A DNA stretch of 64,000 nt from G051903925 sp051903925 (GCF_051903925.1 NZ_CP173678.1:558001-622000); one strand, 5' to 3'. Positions 28,399-37,554 are shown, counted from the first letter of the stretch. The notes: a model not told the origin generated them from the sequence alone. Translations and numbers: made by a program.

Positions 28399-29025
28399 TC
28401 AGGCCAGGCTGGCGATCGCGGCGCGCAGTTCGGCCAGGCCAATGCCCTTTTCAGAGCTGGTGGTGATGATCTCAGGGTGCGCCGCGGGGTGCTTGCGCAG
28501 TTCCGTCGCCAGCGCCTCCTGCACTGCCTTCAGCGCGGTCGGCCGCACCTTGTCGGCCTTGGTCAGCACGGCCTGGTAGGACATCGCCGCCCCGTCCAGC
28601 AGCTTCATCGCGTCAAGGTCGACCGACTTGGGCCCGTGGCGGCTGTCGATCAGCAGGCAGACCCGCTTCAGCGGCTGGCGCCCGGCCAGGAACGTCTCGA
28701 TCAGGCGGGTCCAGGTCGCGACCTGCTCGCGTGGCGCCTTGGCAAAGCCATAGCCGGGCAGGTCGACCAGGGTCAGCACCCCCCCTAGGTCAAAAAAGTT
28801 GATCTCCTGCGTGCGCCCCGGCGTGTTCGACACGCGCGCCAGGCCCGACCGGCCGGTCAGGGCGTTCAGCAGGCTCGACTTGCCCACGTTGGAGCGCCCG
28901 GCAAAGGCGATCTCGACCGCCCCCGGCGGGGGCAGGGACTCGAGCGAGGAGGCGCCCTGCATGAAGGTGCAGGGCCCGGCGAACAGCTTCCGCGCCGCCT
29001 CGATCGCAGCCACATCCTCACTCAT
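28399..29025 (-). CDS. engB: ribosome biogenesis GTPase YihA/EngB
   Basis: A GTPase of 208 residues needed for late 50S assembly. The G1 loop is AGRSNVGKSSLL, followed by NTPGRTQEINFF (G2), DLPGYGFAK (G3) and LTKADKV (G4). ATG 29025 has GGAAG 5 nt upstream. It sits between yidC (167-bp gap filled by a large palindrome) and argB. Confidence 0.97.
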   Translation of the reverse strand: MSEDVAAIEAARKLFAGPCTFMQGASSLESLPPPGAVEIAFAGRSNVGKSSLLNALTGRSGLARVSNTPGRTQEINFFDLGGVLTLVDLPGYGFAKAPREQVATWTRLIETFLAGRQPLKRVCLLIDSRHGPKSVDLDAMKLLDGAAMSYQAVLTKADKVRPTALKAVQEALATELRKHPAAHPEIITTSSEKGIGLAELRAAIASLA

Positions 29026-29054
29026 GACGCTTCCTGACCTCCCCTCAAGCGCAC

Positions 29055-29156
29055 CCTCATCCTGAGGTGCCCCGGAGGGGCCTCGAAGGATGGGCAGCCG
29101 TCGCACCGGCTGCCCATCCTTCGAGGCTCCGCTGCGCTCCGCACCTCAGGATGAGG
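29055..29156. repeat. 102-bp nested palindrome between yidC and engB
   Basis: The outer arms CCTCATCCTGAGGTGC (29055-29070) and GCACCTCAGGATGAGG (29141-29156) match over 16 bp. The inner arms CCTCGAAGGATGGGCAGCC (29081-29099) and GGCTGCCCATCCTTCGAGG (29108-29126) match over 19 bp with an 8-nt loop. Elements with these sequences are widespread between genes in alphaproteobacterial genomes. It follows the yidC stop in the direction of transcription and could attenuate or stabilise the transcript. Confidence 0.9.
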
Positions 29157-29192
29157 ACGGAGAGAGGAAGGGAAAGGCCCCTTCCGGACGCC

Positions 29193-30947
29193 TCAGGTCA
29201 CCTTCACGCCCATCCGGCGCATGATCAGCCATTGCTGCAGGATCGACAGCAGGTTGTTCCACGTCCAGTAGATCACCAGGCCCGCGGGGAAGCTGGCCAG
29301 CATGAACGTGAACAGGATCGGCATGAACAGGAAGATCTTGGCCTGGATCGGGTCGGGCGGCGCCGGGTTCAGCTTCTGCTGCAGGAACATGCTGATGCCC
29401 ATCAGGATGGGCCAGATGCCCAGCGCCAGGAAGTGCGGCGGGTCCCACGGGATGAGGCCGAACAGGTTGAAGATGTGGGTCGGATCCGGCGCCGACAGGT
29501 CGACGATCCAGCCATAGAACGGCGCATGCCGCATCTCGATCGTGACGAACAGCACCTTGTACAGCGCGAAGAACACCGGGATCTGGATCAGGATCGGCAG
29601 GCAGCCGGCCAGCGGATTGATCTTCTCCCGCTTATAGAGCGCCATCATTTCCTGCTGCTGCTTCATCCGGTCTTCCGGATAGCGCTCGCGCAGCTTCATC
29701 ATCTCGGGCTGAAGCTTCTTCATCTTGCTCATCGAGACATAGGACTTGTTCGCGAGCGGGAAGAAGAAGCCCTTGATGATGACGGTCAGCAGCAGGATCG
29801 CCAGGCCGAAATTGCCCAGCAGCTTGTGGAAATAATCGATGACCAGGAAGATCGGCTTGGTCAGGAAGTAGAACCAGCCAAAGTCGATCGCCAGGTCGAA
29901 GCGGGCAATGCCCAGGTCCTCGCGATAGCGGTCGAGCAGCTTCACTTCCTTGGCACCGGCGAACAGGCGCGCCGTCGATTCGACCGTGCCGCCAGCCGGC
30001 GCCGTCAGCGGCGCGGTGACCAGGTAATCGGTCTGGTAGCGGTCGCGCCCGCCGGCCATGTCATGCTTGAAGCCGCCCTGGATCGCCGTCGCCTGGTCGG
30101 GAATGACGGTCGCCAGCCAGTACTTGTCGGTGATGCCGATCCAGCCGCCGGTCGACGCCTGCTGGATCGCCGCTTCCTGCAGGTCGTGATAGCTCGGCTC
30201 CTTCAGCGTGCCGTCCAGGACGCCCACCGGCCCCTCGTGCAGGATGAAGAAGCCCGCCGTCTGCGGCGTGCCCGTGCGGCTGACCAAGCCATAGGGATGC
30301 AGGCCAACCGCCTCTCCCTTCGTGTTCTGGACCTTGTCGGTGACGGTGAACATGAAGTCGCCGTCGATCGCGATCGTCCGCGTGAAGATCAGGCCCTGGC
30401 CGTTGTCCCAGGTCAGGACGACGGGGCTGGCGGGCGTCAACTCGGCACTGGTGGTCGACCAGGTCGTCTGCGCCCCGGGCAGCGGGCCGGGATTGGCGCC
30501 CTGCGCCGCGACCCAGCCGAATTCGGCATAGTACGGGGCGGGCGCCGACGGCGGCGACAGCAGGATGATCTCCGGGCTGTCGGGCTCCACCGTCTCGCGA
30601 TAGGTGGCCAGCGTCACGTCGTCGATCCGACCGCCGGTCAGGGCGATGGAGCCATGGACGCGGGGCGTGCGGATCGGCACCCGGGCGCTGCCGGCCAGGG
30701 CCGCCATCCGAGTCAGCGTGCCAGACGGCGGCTGCTGCAGGGCAAGGCCGGGAGCCCCCTCCCCCGGCGGGGCGGGCGGCTGGCTCAGGTCGGTGGACGC
30801 CGGCTGCGTCTGCTCCAGCGTCTGCTGCACGGCAGCCTGCCGCTCCCGCTCGCGCTGCTGCCGCGGCATCTCGTAGAGGAACTGGAACCCCAGCAGGATG
30901 ACGATCGACGCGACGATGGCGACGATCAGGTTGCGATGTTCCTGCAT
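29193..30947 (-). CDS. yidC: membrane protein insertase YidC
   Basis: A protein of 584 residues, the usual size for Gram-negative YidC. An N-terminal membrane helix (IVAIVASIVILLGFQFLY, about 8-25) is followed by a large periplasmic domain (about 60-355) and the five-helix insertase core: FGWFYFLTKPIFLVIDYF, NKSYVSMSKMKKLQPEM, and the final QWLIMRRMGVKVT. It inserts inner-membrane proteins alone or with SecYEG. ATG 30947 is used; it overlaps the yidD 3' end by 22 bp, so the two are coupled. Confidence 0.98.
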   Translation of the reverse strand: MQEHRNLIVAIVASIVILLGFQFLYEMPRQQRERERQAAVQQTLEQTQPASTDLSQPPAPPGEGAPGLALQQPPSGTLTRMAALAGSARVPIRTPRVHGSIALTGGRIDDVTLATYRETVEPDSPEIILLSPPSAPAPYYAEFGWVAAQGANPGPLPGAQTTWSTTSAELTPASPVVLTWDNGQGLIFTRTIAIDGDFMFTVTDKVQNTKGEAVGLHPYGLVSRTGTPQTAGFFILHEGPVGVLDGTLKEPSYHDLQEAAIQQASTGGWIGITDKYWLATVIPDQATAIQGGFKHDMAGGRDRYQTDYLVTAPLTAPAGGTVESTARLFAGAKEVKLLDRYREDLGIARFDLAIDFGWFYFLTKPIFLVIDYFHKLLGNFGLAILLLTVIIKGFFFPLANKSYVSMSKMKKLQPEMMKLRERYPEDRMKQQQEMMALYKREKINPLAGCLPILIQIPVFFALYKVLFVTIEMRHAPFYGWIVDLSAPDPTHIFNLFGLIPWDPPHFLALGIWPILMGISMFLQQKLNPAPPDPIQAKIFLFMPILFTFMLASFPAGLVIYWTWNNLLSILQQWLIMRRMGVKVT

Positions 30948-31294
30948 GATGCCTCGTGACAGGGACAGGGGTTGCTGGAAGAACCGGCCGTGCCGGAGGA
31001 GGAATGCCGTGCGCCGGAGCGAACGGGGCCACCCGCCCCCGCCGCGTCCGGCACGGGATCGAAGCCGGACCCACCCCATGGATGGCAACGCGCAATCCGC
31101 CGCAGGGCCAGCCAGGAGCCGCGCGCCGGGCCGTGCCGGGCCAGGGCCTGGACCGCATAATCGGAACAGGTCGGCGCGAAACGACAGGACTGCGGGAAGA
31201 AATAGGTGATGCCCCAGCGCCAGGCCAGGACCATCAGGCGCAGGGCAAGCCCGATGCCGCGGGCCAGCAAGGCGGCCGCACTGCGCGCCGTCAT
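30926..31294 (-). CDS. yidD: membrane protein insertion efficiency factor YidD
   Basis: A protein of 122 residues with the YidD core RFAPTCSDYAVQALARHG and RIARCHPWGGSGFDPVP, including the conserved Cys residues. An amphipathic or membrane N-terminus (MTARSAAALLARGIGLALRL) precedes it. The last 35 residues are extra, low-complexity and rich in Ser and Cys. It overlaps rnpA by 4 bp (ATGA) and yidC by 22 bp. Confidence 0.95.
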   Translation of the reverse strand: MTARSAAALLARGIGLALRLMVLAWRWGITYFFPQSCRFAPTCSDYAVQALARHGPARGSWLALRRIARCHPWGGSGFDPVPDAAGAGGPVRSGARHSSSGTAGSSSNPCPCHEASCRNIAT

Positions 31295-31830
31295 GGCCTG
31301 GTGTCCCGCCCCTTGGCCTTGGCCCGCGTCACCCGCTCAAGTGCCGCGGCAAAGTCCGCGACCAGCTGGGCGAAGGGGCGATGGGGCGTGTCCTTGCGGC
31401 CGATCGCCACCAGGTCGAAGCCGCTCAGGGGCGGTGCCGCACCCGGCTCGGCCGCGGCCTTGGCCTGGGCGGCGCGCAGGGCTTCCCGCGCAGCCTCGCG
31501 CAGGCGGCGGCGGGCCCGGTTGCGCACGACCGAATTGCCGACCTTGCGGCTGACGGTGAAGCCCAGGCCCAGATGCTTCGGCCCCGGATGCTGGGGCCCC
31601 AAGAGCTCCGGCGTGTCGCCACGCGCGGCGACCGGCTGGTGGCCACGAACCTGCAGGACCAGGCCCGGCGTGCTCCACGATCGCCGCGTGGCAGCCACGG
31701 CCAGGAACTGGGACCGCCGCTTCAGCCGCTGCACGGCCAGGGGGGCCACGGGCACGGCGCGGTCTTCGCCCTCGGCCACGCGGCACGCCGGGTCGGCATG
31801 AAGCGCGGCCGATGCTGGATCAGGGACCAT
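31291..31830 (-). CDS. rnpA: ribonuclease P protein component
   Basis: The basic protein subunit of RNase P, which processes tRNA 5' ends. The family core runs from RLKRRSQFLAVAATRRSW to GFTVSRKVGNSVVRNRARRRLREAAR, the RNR motif. With ATG 31830 the protein has 179 residues, including about 32 N-terminal residues not typical of the family; GTG 31734 would give a standard 147-residue form but has no clear ribosome-binding site, whereas ATG 31830 has GGAA 6 nt upstream. It lies 56 bp downstream of rpmH. Confidence 0.93.
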   Translation of the reverse strand: MVPDPASAALHADPACRVAEGEDRAVPVAPLAVQRLKRRSQFLAVAATRRSWSTPGLVLQVRGHQPVAARGDTPELLGPQHPGPKHLGLGFTVSRKVGNSVVRNRARRRLREAAREALRAAQAKAAAEPGAAPPLSGFDLVAIGRKDTPHRPFAQLVADFAAALERVTRAKAKGRDTRP

Positions 31831-31886
31831 GATGGGTTCCGGCCGCGGTCCGGCCGGTGCTGGTTCCGCCCGCTGCGCCTGCCGGC

Positions 31887-32021
31887 CTAGGCCGAGAGAC
31901 GCTTCCGGCCCTTGGAACGACGGCGCGCCAGGACCAGCCGGCCGCCAACAGTTGCCGACCGGTGGCGAAAGCCATGCCGACGCTTGCGCACCAGGGCGCT
32001 GGGTTGATAAGTCCGCTTCAC
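31887..32021 (-). CDS. rpmH: 50S ribosomal protein L34
   Basis: A protein of 44 residues that starts MKRTYQPSALVRKRRHGFR and ends RRRSKGRKRLSA, the full L34 pattern. It starts at GTG 32021; the frame is open upstream, but this is the universal start. It is the first gene of rpmH-rnpA-yidD-yidC. Confidence 0.98.
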   Translation of the reverse strand: MKRTYQPSALVRKRRHGFRHRSATVGGRLVLARRRSKGRKRLSA

Positions 32022-32242
32022 GGCAATGCTCCGCTCTGACGCGGGACCACGGGTCCGGCGCGAGGCGGCTGTATAGGGACCCGCACCGCCCGAGTCAACC
32101 GGGAAGCGGCACCCCTCCCCGTTGAACATCGTTGCTCACGGGATTCTGCGCGCGCCGTCACAACAGGTCTTGCTTTCCTTGTGTTTGCATCAAATGTTTG
32201 TGAAAGCGGGACCCGCCCCGGTCGCGCCTTACGGAACGGGAC
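32022..32242. promoter_or_regulatory. divergent region rpmH / histidine kinase
   Basis: 221 bp containing the rpmH promoter on the minus strand and the kinase promoter on the plus strand. A less GC-rich stretch at 32165-32215 (TTGCTTTCCTTGTG then TTTGCATCAAATG) is the likeliest kinase promoter region. No RNA gene is seen. Confidence 0.35.
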
Positions 32243-33646
32243 ATGGCCGCGCGCAATCGGCGAAGCCTTTCGATACAGCTCCTGCTGCTGACGGTCAGCT
32301 TCGTGCTGATCAGCCAGTGCATCGTGCTGGTGCCGTCGCTGGCGCGCGCGCGCGCGGACTGGCTCGACAGCCGCCTGATGATCGCGGAGACGATCGTGCG
32401 CGGCTTCGACAACGTGGCGCCGGGTGTCGTGCTGTCGCCGGACCGGATCGGCGGCGTGCGTGCCCTGTCGGAACTGGGGATCCAGGGGGCGACGCTGGCG
32501 ATGGCCGACGGGCGCCGCGTCAGCCTGGGCATTCCCGGCGCCCAGACCGAGGTCCGCCAGGACCTGCGCCAGTCCGACCAGTTCGACCTTGTCTCCGACG
32601 CCTTTGCCCGCCTGGTGTCTCCGCCGCGCGGCCTGGTCGCGATGAGCAGCGGCGGCCGCGCGGCCAATGTGCGCGAGGTCGAGATCGTGATCGACGAGGC
32701 GCTGCTGCACCAGGTCCTGGCCCAGCAGGTCTACACCACGCTGAACTTCGGCTTTGCCGTGGCCCTCGTGATCGGCGGCATCATCTATTTCGCGCTGGAC
32801 CTGTCGCTGGTCCGCCCCGTCCGCCGCCTGACCCAGGCGATGGAGACGTTCCGCCGCGCGCCGGAGAAGGTCGGATCCTCCATCGTGCCGACCAGCCGCA
32901 CGGACGAGATCGGCCAGGCCGAGCTGGAGCTCGCCCTGATGCAGAGCGACCTGCGCCAGGCCCTGAAGCAGCGCGAGCACCAGGCCGCCCTTGGCGCCGC
33001 CGTCGCCAAGATCAACCACGACCTGCGCAACATGCTCTCCAGCGCGCAGCTCGTCTCCGACCGCCTGGCCACCAGCACCGATCCGGAAACGCGGCGCCAG
33101 GCCGTCACCCTGCTCGGCTCGCTGGACCGCGCGATCACGCTGACCTCCCACATCCTCGACTTTGCCAAGGCCGAGCAGCCGCGCCCGCGACCCGTCCATT
33201 TCCACCTGGCACCCCTGGTGGACGAGGTGGGGCAGGCCCTGGGCTTCACCGGCAATGCCCTGCGCTTCGCCAACGCGGTCGATCCCGACCTGATCGTACA
33301 GGCCGACCCCGACCAGCTGTTCCGCGCCCTGATGAACCTTGCGCGCAATGCCTTCCAGGCGCTGGAGGCGCGCGGCCATGGCGAGCTCAAGATCCTGGCC
33401 GAGGAGCGCGTCAGCGGCATCATCGTGATCGTCGCCGACGACGGTCCCGGCCTGCCCGAAAAGGCGCTTCAGCACCTGTTCAGGCCATTCTTCGCCAGCG
33501 CCCGCTCCGGTGGCACCGGCCTGGGCCTGGTGATCGCGCGCGACCTGCTGCGGGCCCATGGCGGCGACCTGACCCTGGGCGCCACCGGGGCGTCGGGCAC
33601 CGTGTTCCGCATCGACCTGCCGCAACCCCTGCCCGGCTATTCCTGA
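32243..33646 (+). CDS. orphan membrane sensor histidine kinase
   Basis: A protein of 467 residues. Two membrane helices (about 10-32 and 167-189) flank a periplasmic sensor of about 135 residues; a HAMP-like segment follows (RPVRRLTQAMETF), then the H-box INHDLRNMLSSAQLV with His259 and the HATPase domain (NLARNAFQAL, VADDGPGLP, GTGLGLVIARDLL). No response regulator gene is adjacent, so the partner is elsewhere. The next gene, ParA, starts 96 bp downstream on the same strand. Confidence 0.9.
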   Translation: MAARNRRSLSIQLLLLTVSFVLISQCIVLVPSLARARADWLDSRLMIAETIVRGFDNVAPGVVLSPDRIGGVRALSELGIQGATLAMADGRRVSLGIPGAQTEVRQDLRQSDQFDLVSDAFARLVSPPRGLVAMSSGGRAANVREVEIVIDEALLHQVLAQQVYTTLNFGFAVALVIGGIIYFALDLSLVRPVRRLTQAMETFRRAPEKVGSSIVPTSRTDEIGQAELELALMQSDLRQALKQREHQAALGAAVAKINHDLRNMLSSAQLVSDRLATSTDPETRRQAVTLLGSLDRAITLTSHILDFAKAEQPRPRPVHFHLAPLVDEVGQALGFTGNALRFANAVDPDLIVQADPDQLFRALMNLARNAFQALEARGHGELKILAEERVSGIIVIVADDGPGLPEKALQHLFRPFFASARSGGTGLGLVIARDLLRAHGGDLTLGATGASGTVFRIDLPQPLPGYS

Positions 33647-33742
33647 GCGCGGCCGCGCCAGCAGGGGTGGAATGCCCGGGCGCTGTGGCACACTGGACCC
33701 GGCGGGGCAGCGGGACCCCGCGGCCGATTCGGATGGGGGCTC

Positions 33743-34396
33743 ATGACCAAGGTCCTGACCATCGCCCAGCAGAAGGGCGGCGCCGGCAAGACGTCGCTCG
33801 TGGCGCATCTTGGCACCTACTGGGCCGCCCATGGGGCGAAGGTGGCGCTGATCGACGTTGATCCGCAGGGCAGCCTGGGCGCCTGGTGGCGCGAGCGCAC
33901 CGCCCAGGGCATCGCCAATCCCAATCTCAGCCTGGTCAGCGCCTCCGGCTGGCGCCTGACGGGGGAGGTCGACCGCCTGCAGCGGCAGACCCAGATCATC
34001 CTGATCGACACGCCGCCCCATGCCGAAACCGATTCCAAGATGGCGGTGCGGCAGGCCAATCTGTGCCTGATCCCCATCCAGTTGAGCCCGATGGACTATT
34101 GGGCGACCAAGCCGATCGTCGAGGTCAGCCGGCGGGAGAAGATCCCGGTCCTGCTGGTCCCCAATCGCACGACCGCACGCGGCCGGCTGGGCCCCGCGAT
34201 CCGCGCCAGGCTGGCGGCCGACGGGTTGCCGGTCACCACGGCCGAGCTGCGCAACCGCACAGCCTATGCCGCCAGCCTGTTCCAGGGCCAGGGCGTGGCC
34301 GAGGCCGAGCCCGGCGGCCAGGCCGCCGCCGACATCCAGGCCCTGGCGTCGGAGATCCTGGACGTGCTCGAATCTGCTTCCGCCAAGCGGGCGTGA
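33743..34396 (+). CDS. ParA family ATPase
   Basis: A Walker-type ATPase of 217 residues with QQKGGAGKTSL (deviant Walker A, about 9-19), LIDVDPQGSLGAWW (A') and LIDTPPHAETD (Walker B). No ParB gene or obvious parS cluster follows, so it is probably an orphan ParA used for cargo positioning (such as a MipZ/ParC/VirC1-like role) rather than the chromosomal segregation pair. The protein is short and lacks an N-terminal DNA-binding domain. It lies 24 bp before the hemoglobin lipoprotein gene. Confidence 0.88.
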   Translation: MTKVLTIAQQKGGAGKTSLVAHLGTYWAAHGAKVALIDVDPQGSLGAWWRERTAQGIANPNLSLVSASGWRLTGEVDRLQRQTQIILIDTPPHAETDSKMAVRQANLCLIPIQLSPMDYWATKPIVEVSRREKIPVLLVPNRTTARGRLGPAIRARLAADGLPVTTAELRNRTAYAASLFQGQGVAEAEPGGQAAADIQALASEILDVLESASAKRA

Positions 34397-34420
34397 TCGC
34401 CCGCCATCCAGGGTCGCTCC

Positions 34421-34915
34421 ATGGTCCAGCACCGCCTTTCGCACGCCTCGCTCGTCCTGCTGCTGGCGCTCGCCGCCTGCGGCGGGCATGACGCCGTCCC
34501 GCCCCCCGCCGACCTGACGGCCCCGGCCCCGGTCACGGCCACGGCAGCACCTGCGGCAACGGCCAGCCTGTACGACCGCCTCGGCGGTACGCCGGCGATC
34601 GCCGCGGTGGTCGATCTCTTCATTGCCAATGTCGCGGCCGATCCCGTGATCAACCAGGACTTCGCCAAGACCGACATCCCGCGCCTGAAGCGCCTGCTGG
34701 TGGAACAGCTGTGCGAGGCCTCGGGCGGCCCCTGCCGCTATTCGGGCAAGGACATGCTCAGCGCGCACAAGGGACAGAACGTGACCCAGGCCGAGTTCGA
34801 GGCGATGGGCGCCGACATGGCCCGCGCCCTCGATACGGCCGGCGTGCCGGCCCGCGAGAAAGGCGAGGTGCTGACCCTGCTGGGCAGCATGCAGCGCGAC
34901 ATTGTCGGGCACTAG
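34421..34915 (+). CDS. lipoprotein-type group 1 truncated hemoglobin
   Basis: A protein of 164 residues with a lipoprotein signal peptide (SLVLLLALAACGG, lipobox LAAC with Cys20) and a Pro/Ala-rich linker of about 27 residues. The truncated globin follows from about residue 50: LYDRLGGTPAIAAVVDLF and, at the proximal-heme position, SAHKGQNVTQAEFEAM (His about 116). It would be fixed to the envelope and could bind O2 or NO at the cell surface or in the periplasm. Most trHbs are cytoplasmic, so this is notable. The downstream peptidase starts 1 bp after its stop. Confidence 0.88.
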   Translation: MVQHRLSHASLVLLLALAACGGHDAVPPPADLTAPAPVTATAAPAATASLYDRLGGTPAIAAVVDLFIANVAADPVINQDFAKTDIPRLKRLLVEQLCEASGGPCRYSGKDMLSAHKGQNVTQAEFEAMGADMARALDTAGVPAREKGEVLTLLGSMQRDIVGH

Positions 34916-34916
34916 G

Positions 34917-35972
34917 ATGCCCCCTGACGCGCCGCGCCCGGATGGGCCTCGGCCCGGCCCGCGCAACCTGATCACCGACGTCGACGGCATCCGGATCGGC
35001 AACGCCGCGGACGCCGCCATCCGCACCGGGGTCAGCGTGATCCTGCCGGAGCAGCCGGCCGTGGCCGCGGTCGACGTGCGCGGCGGCGCCCCCGGCACGC
35101 GCGAGACGGACGCGCTCGACGCCACGTGCCTGGTCGAAGGCATCCACGCGATCGTCCTGTCCGGCGGCTCGGTCTTCGGCCTGGGCGCGGCCGATGGCGT
35201 GGTCCAGGCCCTGTCGAACCGCGGCATCGGCCTTGCCATGGGGGCGAAGGCGATACCCGTCGTGCCGGGTGCCATCCTGTTCGACCTCAACAATGGCGGT
35301 GACAAGGCCTGGACCGTTTCGCCCTATCCCAGCCTCGGGGTCCAGGCGCTGGAGCAGGCGCTGGGGCCACAGGGCGCCGGCGATTTCCCGCTGGGCACGC
35401 ATGGGGCCGGCACCGGCGCCCGCACCGGGCAGCTTCAGGGCGGCCTCGGCAGTGCCTCGCTGGTCCAGGGGCCGCTCCAGGTGGGCGCCCTGGTCGCGGC
35501 CAACGCGGTGGGCGCCGCGACGCTGGCAGGGCAGCCGCAATTCTGGTCCTGGGCCCTGGAGCAGGATGGCGAGTTCGGCGGCCTGCCGCCGCCGGCGCAT
35601 CACCCGCGCGCGGAGGAGGCGCTGCCCGGCCGCCTGGCGCCGCCGGCGGTGGGCGGCAACACGACGCTTGCCGTGATCGCCACCAATGCGCGCCTGGACC
35701 GTGCCCAGGCCCTGCGCATCGCCATCATGGCGCAGGACGGCCTCGCCCGCGCGGTCCGTCCGGCTCACACGCCCTATGACGGCGACACGGTCTTCGTGCT
35801 GTCGACCGGGCGTGTCCCGCTCGACACGCCCACCGCCCTGGCCTTGACCCGCATCGGCCACATGGCGGCCGACTGCCTGGCCCGCGCCTTCGCCCGGGGC
35901 ATCTATCACGCGACGGGTTTCGGCGACTGGCCCACCTGGTCCGCCACCTGGCGCGACCGCAGCGACCCCTGA
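34917..35972 (+). CDS. P1 family peptidase (DmpA/S58-like)
   Basis: A self-processing N-terminal nucleophile hydrolase of 351 residues, close to DmpA and related aminopeptidases/amidases. It opens LITDVDGIRIGNA, and has GAPGTRETDAL, IVLSGGSVFGLGAADGV and the cleavage/nucleophile region VGGNTTLAVIATNA (about 246-259, with Thr where DmpA has Ser). The ATG at 34917 lies 1 bp past the hemoglobin stop, giving tight coupling. Substrate is unknown. The gene ends in a 172-bp convergent gap before the OmpA-like lipoprotein gene. Confidence 0.87.
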   Translation: MPPDAPRPDGPRPGPRNLITDVDGIRIGNAADAAIRTGVSVILPEQPAVAAVDVRGGAPGTRETDALDATCLVEGIHAIVLSGGSVFGLGAADGVVQALSNRGIGLAMGAKAIPVVPGAILFDLNNGGDKAWTVSPYPSLGVQALEQALGPQGAGDFPLGTHGAGTGARTGQLQGGLGSASLVQGPLQVGALVAANAVGAATLAGQPQFWSWALEQDGEFGGLPPPAHHPRAEEALPGRLAPPAVGGNTTLAVIATNARLDRAQALRIAIMAQDGLARAVRPAHTPYDGDTVFVLSTGRVPLDTPTALALTRIGHMAADCLARAFARGIYHATGFGDWPTWSATWRDRSDP

Positions 35973-36144
35973 GGCATGGCGTGGCCGGCCCCGCCTGATC
36001 GGAGGCGGAATAATGCGACCGTATCGGCCGCCTTCGCGATGCGCGGGGCAGGTCTTGCCCGCAAGGCCAACGGCAAGGCCCCTGTCGCACCGACGGCGTC
36101 GTCCTTCCTCGCCACGGTCCAGTCCGGCTGACCGCCGGCCAGGG

Positions 36145-37335
36145 TCAGCGGACGAAGAGGCGGACCTCGCTCGACTCGGCCTCGTCGCTGGTCGCCGAAT
36201 CGACGGTGACGCGGCCCGGCGGCAGGCCCATCTCGACCAGGGTGCGCAGGACCTCGTCCGCGCGCTGGCGCGACTTGGCTTCGGCCAGCGCGACCTCGGC
36301 GCCAGAGCCGGCGGCGGGCGCAACCGCGATCAGGTCGAAGCGCGCATCGCCCCGGCGCTCCAGGGCACGCGACACGGCCGTGTAGAGCGCCTGGTGATAG
36401 GCGACATTGGGCCGGTCGAACCGGATGATGACCAGCGCCCTGCGCCCGTCGATCCGGGCGGAACCGCCCTCGGTCGAGCCGGCCGCGTCGCGGCCCGGCG
36501 TCACATAGTTGGCCAGGCTCTGGCCCAGCAGCTCGCCCGTCTCCACCGCCAGCGACAGCGTCGTCAGGTTGGCGCGTTCGGTCGCCACATAGCCGGTCTG
36601 GCGATTGATGTCCTGGGTCAGCTCGCTCATCAGCCGCTCGATCAGGACGACCGTCTGTTGCGTGTCGTCCTCCAGCAGCTTCAGCTGGCGATGATCCTCG
36701 TCCAGCGCGCCGCTCAGCGAATAGGCGGCGCGGGCTTCCTGAAGCAGGAAGTTGGCGCGGCTGGAATCGCCCGAACTGTCGGTCGCCAGCGTGTTCAGGC
36801 GGGCAATGCTGCCGGCGATCTCGCTCAGGTCGGACTGCGCCTGGCGCAGCTGCTCGACCAGCACCGGGTTGCCCGGCGTGGTGCCGACCTGCAGGCGCGC
36901 ATTGATGGCGGCAACGGTGCCGTGATAGCGCTCGGAAAAGGCGACGCCCTGGGCACGGTTCTGTTCCAGGTCGGCGCGCTTGGCGATGACGTCGGACTGC
37001 AGCGCGCCCAGGTCCTGGCGCATCCGCGCGATGCGTGCGCCCACCGCTGTGCCGGTGCTGGCGATCGTGCTGGCGGCATAGCCTGCCTGGCCGGACGCTG
37101 CCTGGGCCGGATCATAGGGCGCAGGCGCAAGGCCGGTGCCAGCGTCCGGCGCACTGGCCATCGCGGGCTCGGCGGCGACTGCATAGGAATCGGCGGAAGC
37201 GGGCGCTTCTGACGTCGTTGCGGCGACGCTCTGGGCCCCGGCATCCTGCGGCCACAGTGGCGTTCCATCGGACGCACAAGCACCGAGCAGGGCCGTAGCC
37301 ACGGTGGCGATGGCCTTGAGCGGCAGACCTTTCAT
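36145..37335 (-). CDS. OmpA-like C-terminal domain lipoprotein with coiled coil
   Basis: A protein of 396 residues. It starts MKGLPLKAIATVATALLGACAS with a lipobox Cys at about 21. A low-complexity Ala-rich segment (25-90) is followed by a helical region of about 200 residues rich in Gln, Leu and Arg (about 100-270), consistent with coiled coil. The last 130 residues resemble the OmpA/MotB fold: ALVIIRFDRPNVAYHQALYTAV, AEAKSRQRADEVLRTLVEMGL and the end RLFVR. It probably bridges outer membrane and peptidoglycan. It is the gene nearest tRNA-Arg. Function beyond envelope attachment is unknown. Confidence 0.72.
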   Translation of the reverse strand: MKGLPLKAIATVATALLGACASDGTPLWPQDAGAQSVAATTSEAPASADSYAVAAEPAMASAPDAGTGLAPAPYDPAQAASGQAGYAASTIASTGTAVGARIARMRQDLGALQSDVIAKRADLEQNRAQGVAFSERYHGTVAAINARLQVGTTPGNPVLVEQLRQAQSDLSEIAGSIARLNTLATDSSGDSSRANFLLQEARAAYSLSGALDEDHRQLKLLEDDTQQTVVLIERLMSELTQDINRQTGYVATERANLTTLSLAVETGELLGQSLANYVTPGRDAAGSTEGGSARIDGRRALVIIRFDRPNVAYHQALYTAVSRALERRGDARFDLIAVAPAAGSGAEVALAEAKSRQRADEVLRTLVEMGLPPGRVTVDSATSDEAESSEVRLFVR

Positions 37336-37554
37336 CCGGCGGGTGCGTCCTCGAAGCCTGGCAGGGAGGCGCTCAACGGCCCGCATGGACCTGTGCGGCC
37401 GGGCCCCCGCCTTAACACCCGACTCGCCAAGGGAACAATAGCCTTTAGGTGACGACCTTCACAAGCCATCGTGATGCGCCGGAGCGCCGCGCAGGATTCT
37501 TCGCAACAGGCCTTGCATCCGCCCGCAGCATGGCCTAGGTTCCGCCCCCTCAGC

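Noticed and set aside
32018..35305. A 1095-codon open frame opposite the kinase, ParA and hemoglobin genes
   Set aside because: Same cause: it covers several real genes on the other strand and has no recognisable domain.
35906..36115. A 69-codon minus-strand ORF between the P1 peptidase and OmpA-like genes
   Set aside because: It overlaps the peptidase gene end, has no clear ribosome-binding site and no recognisable family.
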